64,000 nt of DNA from Miltoncostaea sp036826475. GTDB taxonomy: Bacteria > Actinomycetota > Thermoleophilia > Miltoncostaeales > Miltoncostaeaceae. The stretch covers positions 11,588 through 75,587 of the forward strand of contig DAISWG010000008.1 of the NCBI GenBank assembly GCA_036826475.1, written 5' to 3'. This document shows, piece after piece, positions 51,168 through 59,498 of the stretch (position 1 is the stretch's first letter; every line of letters starts with the position of its first letter). Below the pieces are notes generated by a model. It was not told the DNA's origin, ran no database searches, and was given only the letters and a program-made list of their open reading frames with translations. A program made the translations under genes and the position numbers.

Positions 51168-52862
51168 GTGCGAGCACTACGCATCGCCGTCCTGACCGCG
51201 GCGGTCGCGCTCGCCGGCGCGGCGACCGCGCACGGCGTCGTGGCGGGGACCCCCGACTTCACCCTGGCGGCCTTCACCAAGCCCCAGGCGGGCGCGGGCG
51301 GCGCGCTCGGACTGACGATGCGGTGGACGCCGGTCTCGTTCGTGGTGCCGACCGGCGCCGAGCACTACGAGGTGACCCTGGCCCCGCTGCCGGCCGGCAC
51401 ACCCCAGACGTCCACCGCCGAGGCGGATGCCACGTCGCTCGGTCCGCTGACCGTCCAGAACGGGCAGGCCCTCCGGGTGACGGTCGCGGCGTGCCAGCAG
51501 CCGTCCTGCACCCTCGGCAGTCCCAGCACGGCCGAGGTCACCGCCGACACCACCATCGACGCGACGCCGCCGTCCGGCACGGTCGTGATCGACCGCGGCG
51601 CCGCCGCCACGAACGATCGCAACGTGGCCCTGACCCTCACCGCGGACGACCCGCTCATCGACGGGCGCGCGGGCACGTCGAGCGGCGTGACCCAGTTCGC
51701 CGTCGACGTGGACGGCGATGGCACCGTCCCCTGCGAGCCTCCGGCCCCCGGCGGCGATCCGCCCGACCGGAGCGGGTGCGCGCAGGATCTCGCCGCCACG
51801 GCCACGGCGACGCTGCCGCCGGGCGACGGCATCAAGACGCTGGGCGTGACGTTCGGCGACGGGGCACGGGCGCCGTCGGCGCCCTGCCCGGCGCCGTGCG
51901 CCGCGTCGCCCGGTCAGATCCTCGGGAACGTCTCGGCGCCGGCGACCGACACGATCCTGCTCGACACCATCCGGCCGGTGGCGCGGATGGGTCAGGACGC
52001 GATCACCGTCCAGCGCGGCGACGCGGCCGTGTTCGACGCCGCGTCCTCCACGGACAGCAGCCCCGTCTCCGCGTCCGGGATCGACTTCCCCGCCACCGCG
52101 TGGGACTTCAACGACGGAACGCCGGCCGCGAGCGGCAGCCGGGTGTCGCACGCGTTCGGCCGCATCGGGACCTTCGTGGGCCGGCTGCGGGTGCGCGACC
52201 GCGCGGGCAACGTCTCCGACCCGAAGGCGTTCACCGTCACCGTCGACCCCCGTGCGGGCGAGACGATCGACGGCTACGGCAGCATCGCGGGCGTGCGCGG
52301 CAGCGCGGCGTTCTCGCTCACGCAGATCGGCGTGAGCGCGCGCTACTCGCGCAGCCGCCTGTCCGGCTCGATCCTCGTGCAGGGCGTGTCGTCACTTCCC
52401 GGCACGATCACGGTGACGATCCGCCCCACGGGCGGGGGCAGGGCCCTCGCAAGCGTCCGCGGAGCGGTCGCGGCGGCGTCGTTCGCCCGCGGCCTGCGGC
52501 TGCCGCCCACCCTGCTCCCCGGCACCTACGACCTGAGCGTCGCCGGTCCGGGCGGCACGCTGCAGAGCACGCTGACGCTGCGGCCGCCGCGCGAGGGCGT
52601 CGCATCGTCCGCGACCGTCAGGCTGCGGGGCGGCCCGGTCGCTCGGTTCGTCTTCGCGACCCCCCCGATCGCCCGGCTGCGGTCCAAGCTGACCGTGACC
52701 TGGGCGCAGGGCCGCACGCGCCTCGGGATCGTGAAGGCCCGTGCCGGGCGCACCGTCACGGCAGGCCCGCCCCGCGGCGCGGTGCTCCGCCCCGGCCCGG
52801 TTACCGCGACGCTGCGCGCCGGCACGGCGGTGGTCGCCGTCGCCTCGGCGCGGGTGGGGTAG
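51168..52862 (+). CDS. Secreted PKD/Ig-like repeat protein
   Basis: A 564-residue exported protein. The GTG at 51168 follows GGAGG by 7 bases and opens a signal peptide (about 1-22, VLTAAVALAGAATAHG). The mature part has Ig/fibronectin-like beta modules with several Cys pairs (ACQQPSCTLG, CPAPCAAS), one PKD-like module (about 275-365, TAWDFNDGTPAASG...GRLRVRDRAGN) and a C-terminal beta domain (about 385-560). No anchor or enzyme motif is visible. It is probably an extracellular structural or adhesive protein, comparable with the partial PKD protein at the window start. Confidence 0.8.
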   Translation: MRALRIAVLTAAVALAGAATAHGVVAGTPDFTLAAFTKPQAGAGGALGLTMRWTPVSFVVPTGAEHYEVTLAPLPAGTPQTSTAEADATSLGPLTVQNGQALRVTVAACQQPSCTLGSPSTAEVTADTTIDATPPSGTVVIDRGAAATNDRNVALTLTADDPLIDGRAGTSSGVTQFAVDVDGDGTVPCEPPAPGGDPPDRSGCAQDLAATATATLPPGDGIKTLGVTFGDGARAPSAPCPAPCAASPGQILGNVSAPATDTILLDTIRPVARMGQDAITVQRGDAAVFDAASSTDSSPVSASGIDFPATAWDFNDGTPAASGSRVSHAFGRIGTFVGRLRVRDRAGNVSDPKAFTVTVDPRAGETIDGYGSIAGVRGSAAFSLTQIGVSARYSRSRLSGSILVQGVSSLPGTITVTIRPTGGGRALASVRGAVAAASFARGLRLPPTLLPGTYDLSVAGPGGTLQSTLTLRPPREGVASSATVRLRGGPVARFVFATPPIARLRSKLTVTWAQGRTRLGIVKARAGRTVTAGPPRGAVLRPGPVTATLRAGTAVVAVASARVG

Positions 52863-52866
52863 CCGG

Positions 52867-53439
52867 ATCGCCGCGCCTCCCCTCGGCCCCCGCCTGGACG
52901 CCGCGTTCGCCCTCGCGCGCGAGCTCCACGCGGGCCAGCGCCGGAAGGGCACCGACATCCCGTACCTCGGCCATCTGATGGCGGTCGCGGCGCTCGTCGT
53001 CGAGGACGGCGGCGACGAGGACGAGGCGGTCGCCGCACTGCTGCACGACGCGGTGGAGGACCAGGGCGGCGCGCCGACCCTGGCCCTCATCCGCCGGCGA
53101 TTCGGCGCGCGCGTCGCCGCCATCGTCGACGCGTGCTCCGACACCGACGAGACCCCCAAGCCGCCGTGGCGGCAGCGCAAGCAGGCGTACCTCGAGCACC
53201 TGCGCGCCCCCGACCTCCCCGAGGGGGCGCTGCGCGTCTCCCTGGCCGACAAGCTCCACAACGCCCGCGCCATCCTCGCCGACCTGCGTGCCGGCCACGA
53301 CGTCTTCGCCCGGTTCAACGCCCCCCGCGAGGACCAGGCCTGGTACTACGACGCGCTCGCCACCACGTTCACGGAGCGCGCGCCGGGGCCCATGGCGGCC
53401 GAGCTGCGGCGGGTGGTCGACGAGGTCTTCCAGCGCTGA
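52867..53439 (+). CDS. HD-domain small alarmone hydrolase, noncanonical start
   Basis: A ~190-residue HD hydrolase of the SpoT/Mesh1 type: KGTDIPYLGHLMAVA, the metal-binding LLHDAVEDQGG, and VSLADKLHNARAILADL. It probably hydrolyses (p)ppGpp or a related nucleotide; no synthetase domain is present. No ATG, GTG or TTG lies between the preceding gene's TAG and the domain. ATC at 52867 falls where the initiator should be and has a GGTGGGG stretch 7 bases upstream, so I use it with caution; CTG at 52888 is the other option. Confidence 0.75.
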   Translation: MAAPPLGPRLDAAFALARELHAGQRRKGTDIPYLGHLMAVAALVVEDGGDEDEAVAALLHDAVEDQGGAPTLALIRRRFGARVAAIVDACSDTDETPKPPWRQRKQAYLEHLRAPDLPEGALRVSLADKLHNARAILADLRAGHDVFARFNAPREDQAWYYDALATTFTERAPGPMAAELRRVVDEVFQR

Positions 53440-53670
53440 CGGACACCTGACACGGGCCGTACATCCCCCCGGCCCCGGTTCGGCACGGTGCTCGCCGCGG
53501 GCGGGACATCGGCCGGCGCCTCCCGATGCCGGCGCCGGACGGTCGCGCGGTCCGTCGCGGCGAGTGGATGGCGGCCGTGATTGTCACGCCGCGACATCCA
53601 TCGCCGTGCATGGCGCTGCGCACCCCGAAGATGGAGGCAGATCCCAGGACCCGTCACCCCGATCCCGCCG

Positions 53671-54060
53671 ATGCCCGCCGACCCCCCACCCGAGCGCCTG
53701 CACCCCCACGGCCTGCTGACCGGCCGCCTCGTCGAGGCGCGCGTGCGGGTGGTCTACGCCGTCGCCGGCGACCTGGATCACGCTTCGGCCGGGGCCCTCA
53801 TCCGCCGCGTGACCGCGCTCGCCGAGGGCACCGTCGGCGACGTCGTGCTCGACGTCTCCGGCGTCGAGTTCATCGACTCGGTGGGGCTGGAGGTGCTGAT
53901 CCGGGTGCACCGCGGCCTGCTCGATGACGGACGCCGGCTGGTGCTGCGCGACCCGGCGCCGCCCGTCGCGCGCCTCCTCGAGCTCACGCTGCTCCATCAC
54001 ATGCTCACGGTCGAGGGGCTGCCCGCGGGCGTGGGAGACATGGATCCGACCACCGTCTAG
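53671..54060 (+). CDS. STAS-domain anti-sigma-factor antagonist
   Basis: A 129-residue single-domain STAS protein: VVYAVAGDLDHASAGALIRRV, then DVSGVEFIDSVGLEVLIRVH with the phosphorylatable Ser in the IDS(V)G motif. Such proteins bind and release anti-sigma kinases in partner-switching circuits. No RsbW-like kinase or phosphatase is nearby. The preceding 230 bases (53440-53670) contain no gene or obvious regulatory structure. Confidence 0.85.
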   Translation: MPADPPPERLHPHGLLTGRLVEARVRVVYAVAGDLDHASAGALIRRVTALAEGTVGDVVLDVSGVEFIDSVGLEVLIRVHRGLLDDGRRLVLRDPAPPVARLLELTLLHHMLTVEGLPAGVGDMDPTTV

Positions 54061-54063
54061 GCT
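54058..54063 (+). promoter_or_regulatory. -10 hexamer for thioredoxin 2
   Basis: TAGGCT overlaps the STAS stop codon and ends 7 bases before ATG 54071, consistent with a separate leaderless transcript for trxC. Confidence 0.5.
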
Positions 54064-54070
54064 TGGCCGC

Positions 54071-54490
54071 ATGGCCGTCGGCGTCGTCACCTGCCCCGGC
54101 TGCGGGACGAGGAATCGCGTCCGCCCGAACCCCACCGCCGTGCCGAGGTGCGCCACGTGCCGGCAGCGCCTGCCGTGGGCGGTCGACGCGGGCGAGGACG
54201 ACTTCGCGGAGGAGGTCGCGGCGCCGGTGCCGGTGGTCCTCGACCTGTGGGCGCCGTGGTGCGGCCCGTGCCGCATGGTGAGCCCGATCCTCGATCGGCT
54301 GGCCGCCGACCACGCCGGCGCGGTGAAGGTGGTGCGCGTGAACGTCGACGACGCCCCGGGCCTGGCCCAGCGCTTCAACGCCCTCAGCATCCCCACGATG
54401 GTGGTGCTGCGCGACGGCGAGGAGATCGACCGGATCGTCGGGGCGGACCCCCGTCTGGCGGACCGGATCGTCCCCCACCTCGGGGGATGA
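54071..54490 (+). CDS. trxC: Thioredoxin 2 with N-terminal zinc finger
   Basis: A 139-residue thioredoxin: an N-terminal zinc ribbon (Cys8, Cys11, Cys27, Cys30; CPGCG and CATC) and a thioredoxin fold with the active site WCGPC (Cys64, Cys67) and cis-Pro in SIPTMVV. TrxC proteins respond to oxidative stress; the zinc site can release metal on oxidation. It may be the dithiol partner missing from the Cys-less reductase at 45.5 kb, but no direct link is visible. Its stop overlaps the next VOC gene. Confidence 0.92.
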   Translation: MAVGVVTCPGCGTRNRVRPNPTAVPRCATCRQRLPWAVDAGEDDFAEEVAAPVPVVLDLWAPWCGPCRMVSPILDRLAADHAGAVKVVRVNVDDAPGLAQRFNALSIPTMVVLRDGEEIDRIVGADPRLADRIVPHLGG

Positions 54491-55116
54491 GCGACGAGGG
54501 CTTCTTCATCGACCACGTCATCCTCGGCGTGGTCGACGCCGACGCGGCATCCGAGCGCCTGCGGGCGGAGCACGGCCTCGGGTCGGTCCCCGGCGGCGCC
54601 CACCTCGGGGGGACCAGGAGCCGGCTGGTCCCGCTGGGACCCGAGTGCTTCCTCGAGCTCCTCGGGATCGAGGACACCTCCAAGGACGACGGGGCGTGGC
54701 TGGAGGCCACCCTGCGGGGGCGGGACCGCGTGCTGTGGTGGTGCCTCGGCGTCGACGACCTGGACGACACCGCGGCGCGGCGCGGCCTGCCGATCCGCGT
54801 CCCGCAGGCCGACGGGGACCGCGACGCCCTCAGCTTCCGGAGCGCGGGCATGCCGCAGTACCCGCTGCCCTTCTTTCTCGCGATCGTCGGTGCGCGCGAG
54901 CGGCGCCACCGGCTCCAGGCCCGGCGCTACGCGGCCGCCGGGCACACGTGCGCACCCACCGGCATCACGTGGGTGGAGGTCGGCGACCACCAGCCGGTGC
55001 TGGAGGGGTGGTTGGGGCCGGACCACGGCCTGCCGGTCCGCTACGCGCCGGGGACGGGACCGGGCATCCACGCCTGCGGCATCGCCACCGCGGACGGCGA
55101 GGTCGTCATCCGCTGA
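54487..55116 (+). CDS. VOC-family (glyoxalase_3-like) protein
   Basis: A 209-residue protein with the start DHVILGVVDADAASERLRAEHGL and GGTRSRLVPLG typical of the glyoxalase-like family 3. The middle (FFLAIVGARERRHR) and C-terminal parts (ITWVEVGD, IHACGIATADGEVV) complete two VOC modules. These proteins are often annotated without known substrate. It is coupled to trxC (ATGA) and followed by a tRNA on the other strand. Confidence 0.82.
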   Translation: MSDEGFFIDHVILGVVDADAASERLRAEHGLGSVPGGAHLGGTRSRLVPLGPECFLELLGIEDTSKDDGAWLEATLRGRDRVLWWCLGVDDLDDTAARRGLPIRVPQADGDRDALSFRSAGMPQYPLPFFLAIVGARERRHRLQARRYAAAGHTCAPTGITWVEVGDHQPVLEGWLGPDHGLPVRYAPGTGPGIHACGIATADGEVVIR

Positions 55117-55121
55117 CCGGA

Positions 55122-55194
55122 TGGCGGGACCCAGATTCGAACTGGGGACACCACGATTTTCAGTCGTGTGCTCTACCAACTGAGCTATCCCGCC
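55122..55194 (-). tRNA. tRNA-Phe (GAA)
   Basis: Read on the minus strand the 73-base gene folds as a cloverleaf: acceptor GGCGGGA/TCCCGCC, D arm with AGTTGGTAGA, anticodon stem CACGA/TCGTG around CTGAAAA (anticodon GAA, Phe), T arm CCCAG-TTCGAAT-CTGGG and discriminator A. CCA is not encoded. It stands alone between the VOC gene and a leaderless response regulator, with no integrase or attachment repeat nearby. Confidence 0.95.
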
Positions 55195-55229
55195 GCGCCC
55201 TCCCGGGCGGCCTCGGAACGGTAGCGGAC

Positions 55230-55235
55230 TATCAT
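55230..55235 (+). promoter_or_regulatory. -10 hexamer for the response regulator
   Basis: TATCAT ends 7 bases before GTG 55243; no ribosome-binding site intervenes, so the two-component operon is probably leaderless. Confidence 0.5.
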
Positions 55236-55242
55236 CGTCGGG

Positions 55243-55926
55243 GTGGCGAGCCGCGGACATGTGCTGGTCGTCGATGACGAGCGGGCCATCCGGCGGCTGC
55301 TCCGGATGTACCTGGGCGACGCCGGGTTCACCGTCACCGAGGCGGCGACGGGCGAGGAGGCGATCGACCAGGTCCGGCGGGGCGGCATCGACATCGTGCT
55401 GCTCGACCTGATGTTGCCCGGGATGGACGGCTACGAGGTGTGCCGGCGGCTGCGCGAGACCACCTCGACGCCGGTGATCATGCTGACCGCCCGGGGCGAG
55501 GAGGCCAACCGGATCACGGGGCTGGAGCTGGGGGCCGACGACTACGTCACCAAGCCCTTCTCGCCGGTCGAGGTGGTCGCCCGCGTGAAGGCCGTGATGC
55601 GCCGGGTCGGCGCCCCGCCCGACCCCCACCGGGTGCTCCGGGCCGGCCCCGCGCAGCTGGAGCCGGCGTCACGGCGGGTGACGCTCGACGGGAGCGAGGT
55701 GGAGCTCACGCGTCTCGAGTTCGACCTGCTCGCCGAGCTCGCCGCCCACCCGCGCGTCGTCTACACCCGCGAGCGGCTCCTCGAGAAGGTGTGGGGCTAC
55801 CAGTCCGCCGTCGGCGGCAAGACGGTCGACGTCCACGTCGCGAACCTGCGCCGGAAGCTCGGCGACGACATCGGGATCGTCGCCGTGCGGGGGGTCGGCT
55901 ACCGGCTGGAGCCGGCGCCGGCGTGA
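55243..55926 (+). CDS. OmpR-family response regulator
   Basis: A 227-residue regulator. The receiver (about 5-120) has the acidic pair VVDDE, phospho-Asp in LLDLMLPGMDG, Thr in MLTARG and Lys in TKPFSP. The C-terminal winged helix (about 130-225) shows LTRLEFDLLAELAAHP, RERLLEKVWGY and VDVHVANLRRKL, typical of OmpR/PhoB. It binds DNA as a dimer once phosphorylated by the kinase encoded next. The junction with that kinase carries an unusual triplicated sequence. Confidence 0.93.
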   Translation: MASRGHVLVVDDERAIRRLLRMYLGDAGFTVTEAATGEEAIDQVRRGGIDIVLLDLMLPGMDGYEVCRRLRETTSTPVIMLTARGEEANRITGLELGADDYVTKPFSPVEVVARVKAVMRRVGAPPDPHRVLRAGPAQLEPASRRVTLDGSEVELTRLEFDLLAELAAHPRVVYTRERLLEKVWGYQSAVGGKTVDVHVANLRRKLGDDIGIVAVRGVGYRLEPAPA

Positions 55927-55962
55927 CCCGGCCGGCGTGACCGGGCCGGCGTGACCGGACCG
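55921..55962. repeat. 14-bp tandem triplication at RR/HK junction
   Basis: Three near-identical copies of GCGTGACCsGGmCG lie at 55921-55934, 55935-55948 and 55949-55962. Each contains a GTGA. The first GTG overlaps the regulator stop, the third is in frame with the kinase; 14 is not a multiple of three, so all three GTGs are in different frames. Confidence 0.85.
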
Positions 55963-57294
55963 CTCCGGCTCGGGCGGCTGCGGCCGCGCTCCATCCAGGC
56001 GCGTGTGGCCGTCGCGATCGCGGTGGCGCTGATCGTGGTGTTCGTGGTCGTGCAGGTCGTGCTGGTCGCGTTCGTGGAGAACCGCTCGCGCGCCGAGCTG
56101 GAGGCGGCGCTCCACCAGCAGGCCACCTCCATCGCCCGCGCCCTCGACGGCCAGCCCAACGTGGCCGCCGGCGCCCGCGACGCCCAGCGCTACGTCGGCA
56201 ACGCCACCCGCATGGTGGTGTCGGTCGACGGCGAGGTCGTCCACTGGAACGTGCCGGTCGACCGCCTGGAGGCCTCCGCGACGGGCTCGAGCGGGGACGT
56301 CACCGTGCTGCTGGAGCGCCGCGACCCCGACGCCGGCCTCTTCACGGACTGGCAGTTCGTCGCGCTGATCGCGCTCGGCATCGTCGGCACCGGCGCCCTC
56401 ATCTGGTACCTCGCCGGCAGCGTCGGCGCACGCCTCCGGTCCGGGGTCGACGCCCTCGCCGACTCGGCGCAGGCCGTCGCCGAGGGGCGCCTGGACGTCC
56501 GGGCGCCCGAGCCGGACGACGAGCTGGGCCGCCTGGGCCGCGCCTTCAACCGCATGACGGCGCGGCTGGAGCAGGCCGACGCCCGGCAGCGCGAGTTCCT
56601 GGCCGACGTGGCCCACGAGCTGCGCACCCCCGTCACGTCCATCGAGGGCTTCGCCCAGGCGCTCGACGACGGCACCGCCCGCACCGAGGAGGACCGCCGC
56701 GAGGCGGCCGGGTTCATCCGCGCCGAGGCCGCCCGCCTGCGCGAGCTGGTGCACGACCTCCAGCAGCTCACCTACCTCGACCTGGAGCCCGACGTCCGCC
56801 GGGAGACCCTCGACCTGGGCGACGCGGCCCGCCGTGCGGCGGCCCGGCTCGCGCTCGACGCCCACGTAAAGGGCGTGGAGCTCACGGCGACCGGCGACGC
56901 CGCCGCCGTCGGGGACCCCGCGCACGTGGACACCATCCTGACCAACCTCGTCTCCAACGCCGTGCGCGCGACGCCGGCCGGGGGGTCGGTCACGCTCACG
57001 GCGGTCGCCGGACGTGGGGAGGCGGGTGTCGCCGTCCGCGACACCGGCAGCGGGATCGCGCCGGAGCACCTGCGCAAGCTCTTCGACCGCCTCTACCGCG
57101 TGCAGGCCGGCCGCGACCGCGCCGTGGGCGGCTCGGGCCTGGGCCTCTCCATCGTCCGGCGACTCGCCACCCTCCTGGGCGGGCGGGTCGTGGTGGAGAG
57201 CGCGGTCGGCGCGGGCTCCACGTTCACCCTCTGGCTGCCCGCGAGCGCCGTCGCGCCGCCGCCCCCGTCCCGGGTAGGCTCGGAACCCCTGTAG
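55951..57294 (+). CDS. Sensor histidine kinase with HAMP domain
   Basis: A 447-residue membrane kinase: helix 1 (about 18-42), an extracytoplasmic loop of ~95 residues, helix 2 (about 132-152, FVALIALGIVGTGALIWYLAG), HAMP (about 153-205), HisKA with acceptor His in DVAHELRTP, and HATPase_c (NLVSNAVRA, DTGSGI, GSGLGLSIVRRL). It phosphorylates the OmpR regulator upstream. The GTG at 55951 is the third of three repeated GTGA starts. The C-terminal Pro-rich tail is short. The sensed signal is unknown. Confidence 0.92.
   Translation: MTGPLRLGRLRPRSIQARVAVAIAVALIVVFVVVQVVLVAFVENRSRAELEAALHQQATSIARALDGQPNVAAGARDAQRYVGNATRMVVSVDGEVVHWNVPVDRLEASATGSSGDVTVLLERRDPDAGLFTDWQFVALIALGIVGTGALIWYLAGSVGARLRSGVDALADSAQAVAEGRLDVRAPEPDDELGRLGRAFNRMTARLEQADARQREFLADVAHELRTPVTSIEGFAQALDDGTARTEEDRREAAGFIRAEAARLRELVHDLQQLTYLDLEPDVRRETLDLGDAARRAAARLALDAHVKGVELTATGDAAAVGDPAHVDTILTNLVSNAVRATPAGGSVTLTAVAGRGEAGVAVRDTGSGIAPEHLRKLFDRLYRVQAGRDRAVGGSGLGLSIVRRLATLLGGRVVVESAVGAGSTFTLWLPASAVAPPPPSRVGSEPL
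57275..57280 (+). promoter_or_regulatory. -10 hexamer for trpB2
   Basis: TAGGCT lies within the last codons of the kinase gene, 33 bases before GTG 57314, leaving a short leader that contains the AGGGGG ribosome-binding site. Confidence 0.4.
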
Positions 57295-57313
57295 ACCGCA
57301 CGAGGGGGTGCCC

Positions 57314-58684
57314 GTGAGCCAGCGCCGGTTCCTGCTGTCCGAGGACGCGATCCCGGACCGGTGGTACAACGTCGCCGCCGACCTGCCGTCCCTGCCCCCG
57401 CCGCCGCTCCATCCCGGCACCGGGCAGCCCGTGGGGCCCGACGACCTGGCGCCCCTGTTCCCGATGGCGCTCATCCTCCAGGAGGTCAGCGGGGAGCGCT
57501 GGATCCCCATCCCCGACCCCGTCCGCGAGATCTACTCGATGTGGCGTCCGACGCCGCTCTACCGGGCCCTCGGCCTGGAGCGCGAGCTCGGGACGTCCTG
57601 CCGGATCTTCTACAAGTACGAGGGCGTCAGCCCCTCCGGCAGCCACAAGACCAACACGTCGGTGCCGCAGGCGTTCTACAACCGGGAGGAGGGCGTCACG
57701 CGCCTCTCCACCGAGACCGGCGCCGGCCAGTGGGGCTCCGCGCTCGCGTTCGCCGCCGGGCATTTCGGCCTGGAGTGCAAGGTCTACATGGTGCGCGCCT
57801 CCTACGACCAGAAGCCGTACCGGCGCTCGATGATCCGCACCTGGGGCGCCGAGGTGGTGCCCAGCCCGTCGCCCGACACCAACGCGGGCCGCGGCATCCT
57901 GGAGGCCACGCCCGACAGCCCCGGCAGCCTCGGCATCGCCATCTCGGAGGCGGTGGAGGACGCCGCCACCCGCGACGACACCCGCTACGCGCTCGGCAGC
58001 GTCCTCAACCACGTGCTGCTGCACCAGACGGTGGTGGGACAGGAGGCCCGCGAGCAGATGGCGATGGCGGGGGCCGAGCCCGACGTGGTCATCGGCTGCG
58101 TCGGCGGCGGCTCCAACTTCGCCGGCCTCGCGTTCCCGTTCCTGGCCGAGAAGGCCGCGGGCCGCGACATCCGCATCGTCGCGGCCGAGCCCGCCGCGTG
58201 CCCCACCCTCACCCGCGGCCTCTATGGCTACGACTTCGGGGACACCGCCAAGATGGCGCCGCTGCTCGCGATGCACACCCTGGGCCACGACTTCGTGCCC
58301 CCCGCGATCCACTCCGGCGGCCTGCGGTACCACGGCATGGCGCCGCTCGTGTCCCACCTCGTCCACATCGGGATGGTGGAGCCCCGCGCCTACCACCAGG
58401 GCGAGTGCTTCGCCGAGGCCGTCCGCTTCGCCCGCTCCGAGGGGATCATCCCGGCGCCCGAGCCGTCGCACGCGATCCGCGCCGTCGTCGAGGAGGTCGA
58501 ACGGGCCCGCGAGGAGGGCGTCGAGCGCACCATCCTCTTCAACCTCTGCGGCCACGGGAACTTCGACATGGCCGCGTACGACGCCTACCTGGCCGGCGAC
58601 CTCGTCGACCTCGAGCTCCCGCAGGACGAGCTCGACCGCGCCGCCGCCGGCCTGGAGGGGCTGCCGCCCGTCCCCAGCGGCTGA
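57314..58684 (+). CDS. trpB2: TrpB2-type tryptophan synthase beta chain
   Basis: A 456-residue PLP enzyme. The cofactor Lys112 lies in SGSHKTNTS, the phosphate-binding loop is CVGGGSNFAG, and TETGAGQWGSALA is present. Length and the N-terminal extension (ILQEVSGERWIPIPDPVREIYSMWRPTPLYRA) are those of TrpB2, which works without TrpA and condenses indole (or phosphoserine-derived intermediates) with serine. No trpA or other trp gene is near. GTG 57314 is favoured over 57308 because AGGGGG is then 5 bases upstream. A strong terminator follows. Confidence 0.92.
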   Translation: MSQRRFLLSEDAIPDRWYNVAADLPSLPPPPLHPGTGQPVGPDDLAPLFPMALILQEVSGERWIPIPDPVREIYSMWRPTPLYRALGLERELGTSCRIFYKYEGVSPSGSHKTNTSVPQAFYNREEGVTRLSTETGAGQWGSALAFAAGHFGLECKVYMVRASYDQKPYRRSMIRTWGAEVVPSPSPDTNAGRGILEATPDSPGSLGIAISEAVEDAATRDDTRYALGSVLNHVLLHQTVVGQEAREQMAMAGAEPDVVIGCVGGGSNFAGLAFPFLAEKAAGRDIRIVAAEPAACPTLTRGLYGYDFGDTAKMAPLLAMHTLGHDFVPPAIHSGGLRYHGMAPLVSHLVHIGMVEPRAYHQGECFAEAVRFARSEGIIPAPEPSHAIRAVVEEVERAREEGVERTILFNLCGHGNFDMAAYDAYLAGDLVDLELPQDELDRAAAGLEGLPPVPSG

Positions 58685-58690
58685 TCCGCC

Positions 58691-58725
58691 CCGGCGGCCC
58701 CTCCCGCTGCGGGAGGGGCCGCCGG
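58691..58725. terminator. Long perfect hairpin terminator
   Basis: Two perfect 16-base arms (58691-58706 and 58710-58725) flank a CTG loop. It lies 6 bases after the trpB2 stop and 11 bases before the end of the convergent lipoprotein gene, so it can terminate both. Confidence 0.85.
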
Positions 58726-58736
58726 ACGCGGGGACG

Positions 58737-59162
58737 TCAGCTGCAGTTGATGCCGTTGCGCATCTCGGCGAACGCGGACTTCACCGCGTCGAGCTGCGGC
58801 TGCAGCTGGGTGCGCGCCTGCTGGACGGAGATGGGCTTCGGCAGGTCCTCGACCGCCGACTCCAGCCCGTCGATCGCCGAGGTCACGGCCTCGGCGTCGG
58901 CCTGCGACAGCTCCTTGGCGGCCTGCTCGACGCCGCTCCACGTGGCCTTCACCCGCTTCAGCGAGATGTTGTTCGCGTTGGCGGTGGGGTCGCGGAGTTG
59001 GACGCCCTCGACGTTGTCGATGGCCGACTGCACGCCCTTGAGGCTGGTGCACACCTGGGCCTCCGCGGCCGCCTGGCCGGAATCGTCATCGTCGTCGCCG
59101 CACGCCGCGACCCCGAAGACCGCGACCAGCACGATGACCGTTGCTGCGAGCAGACGTCGCAC
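58737..59162 (-). CDS. Helical lipoprotein of unknown function
   Basis: A 141-residue lipoprotein. GTG 59162 gives a compact signal (RRLLAATVIVLVAVFGVAAC) with lipobox GVAAC, then an acidic GDDDDDSG linker. The mature part is helical (CTSLKGVQSAIDNVEGV, AVTSAIDGLESAVEDL, LDAVKSAFAEMRNGINC) and has two Cys besides the lipid Cys, possibly a disulfide. It would sit on the outer face of the membrane. The start was chosen for the GAGGGGGG site upstream; the frame is open further but loses signal-peptide character. I do not recognise a family. Confidence 0.75.
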   Translation of the reverse strand: MRRLLAATVIVLVAVFGVAACGDDDDDSGQAAAEAQVCTSLKGVQSAIDNVEGVQLRDPTANANNISLKRVKATWSGVEQAAKELSQADAEAVTSAIDGLESAVEDLPKPISVQQARTQLQPQLDAVKSAFAEMRNGINCS

Positions 59163-59264
59163 GAGAGCCCCCCTCGTTCCCGATGCCGGATGCGACGCGA
59201 CGCTACGGCCGCCCCGCCGGGCCGTCACCCGGTCCGGGGGACGCTCACCCGGGTGGCGCTCCGC

Positions 59265-59498
59265 TCAGTAGGGGCTGCGCGACGGCGGGTCCTCGCCGCC
59301 GTGGCCGCCCGCCGCGCCGCCCTTGCGCTTCATCCGGCGCTGGCTGGCCATGACCCCGCCGATGATCACCAGGCCGATGATCAGGTAGGGGATGCCGTAG
59401 AGCAGCCGGTTCTCGTCCAGGCCGACGAGGAACACGATGCCGCCGACGGCGAAGATCAGGCCGATGGCGTACGAGAAGATGACGCCGGTGGGGCTCAC
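59265..59498 (-). CDS. 77-aa small two-helix membrane protein
   Basis: Two membrane helices (about 4-25, GVIFSYAIGLIFAVGGIVFLV, and about 33-53, YGIPYLIIGLVIIGGVMA) followed by a basic tail (RRMKRKGG) and a Gly-rich end. GTG 59498 overlaps the stop of the upstream Nfu-N gene (GTGA). It may be an accessory membrane protein; no family was recognised. Confidence 0.65.
   Translation of the reverse strand: MSPTGVIFSYAIGLIFAVGGIVFLVGLDENRLLYGIPYLIIGLVIIGGVMASQRRMKRKGGAAGGHGGEDPPSRSPY

Noticed and set aside
55122..55194. tRNA-Phe as an integration site for a mobile element
   Set aside because: No integrase, no direct repeat of the tRNA 3' end and no composition change beside it.
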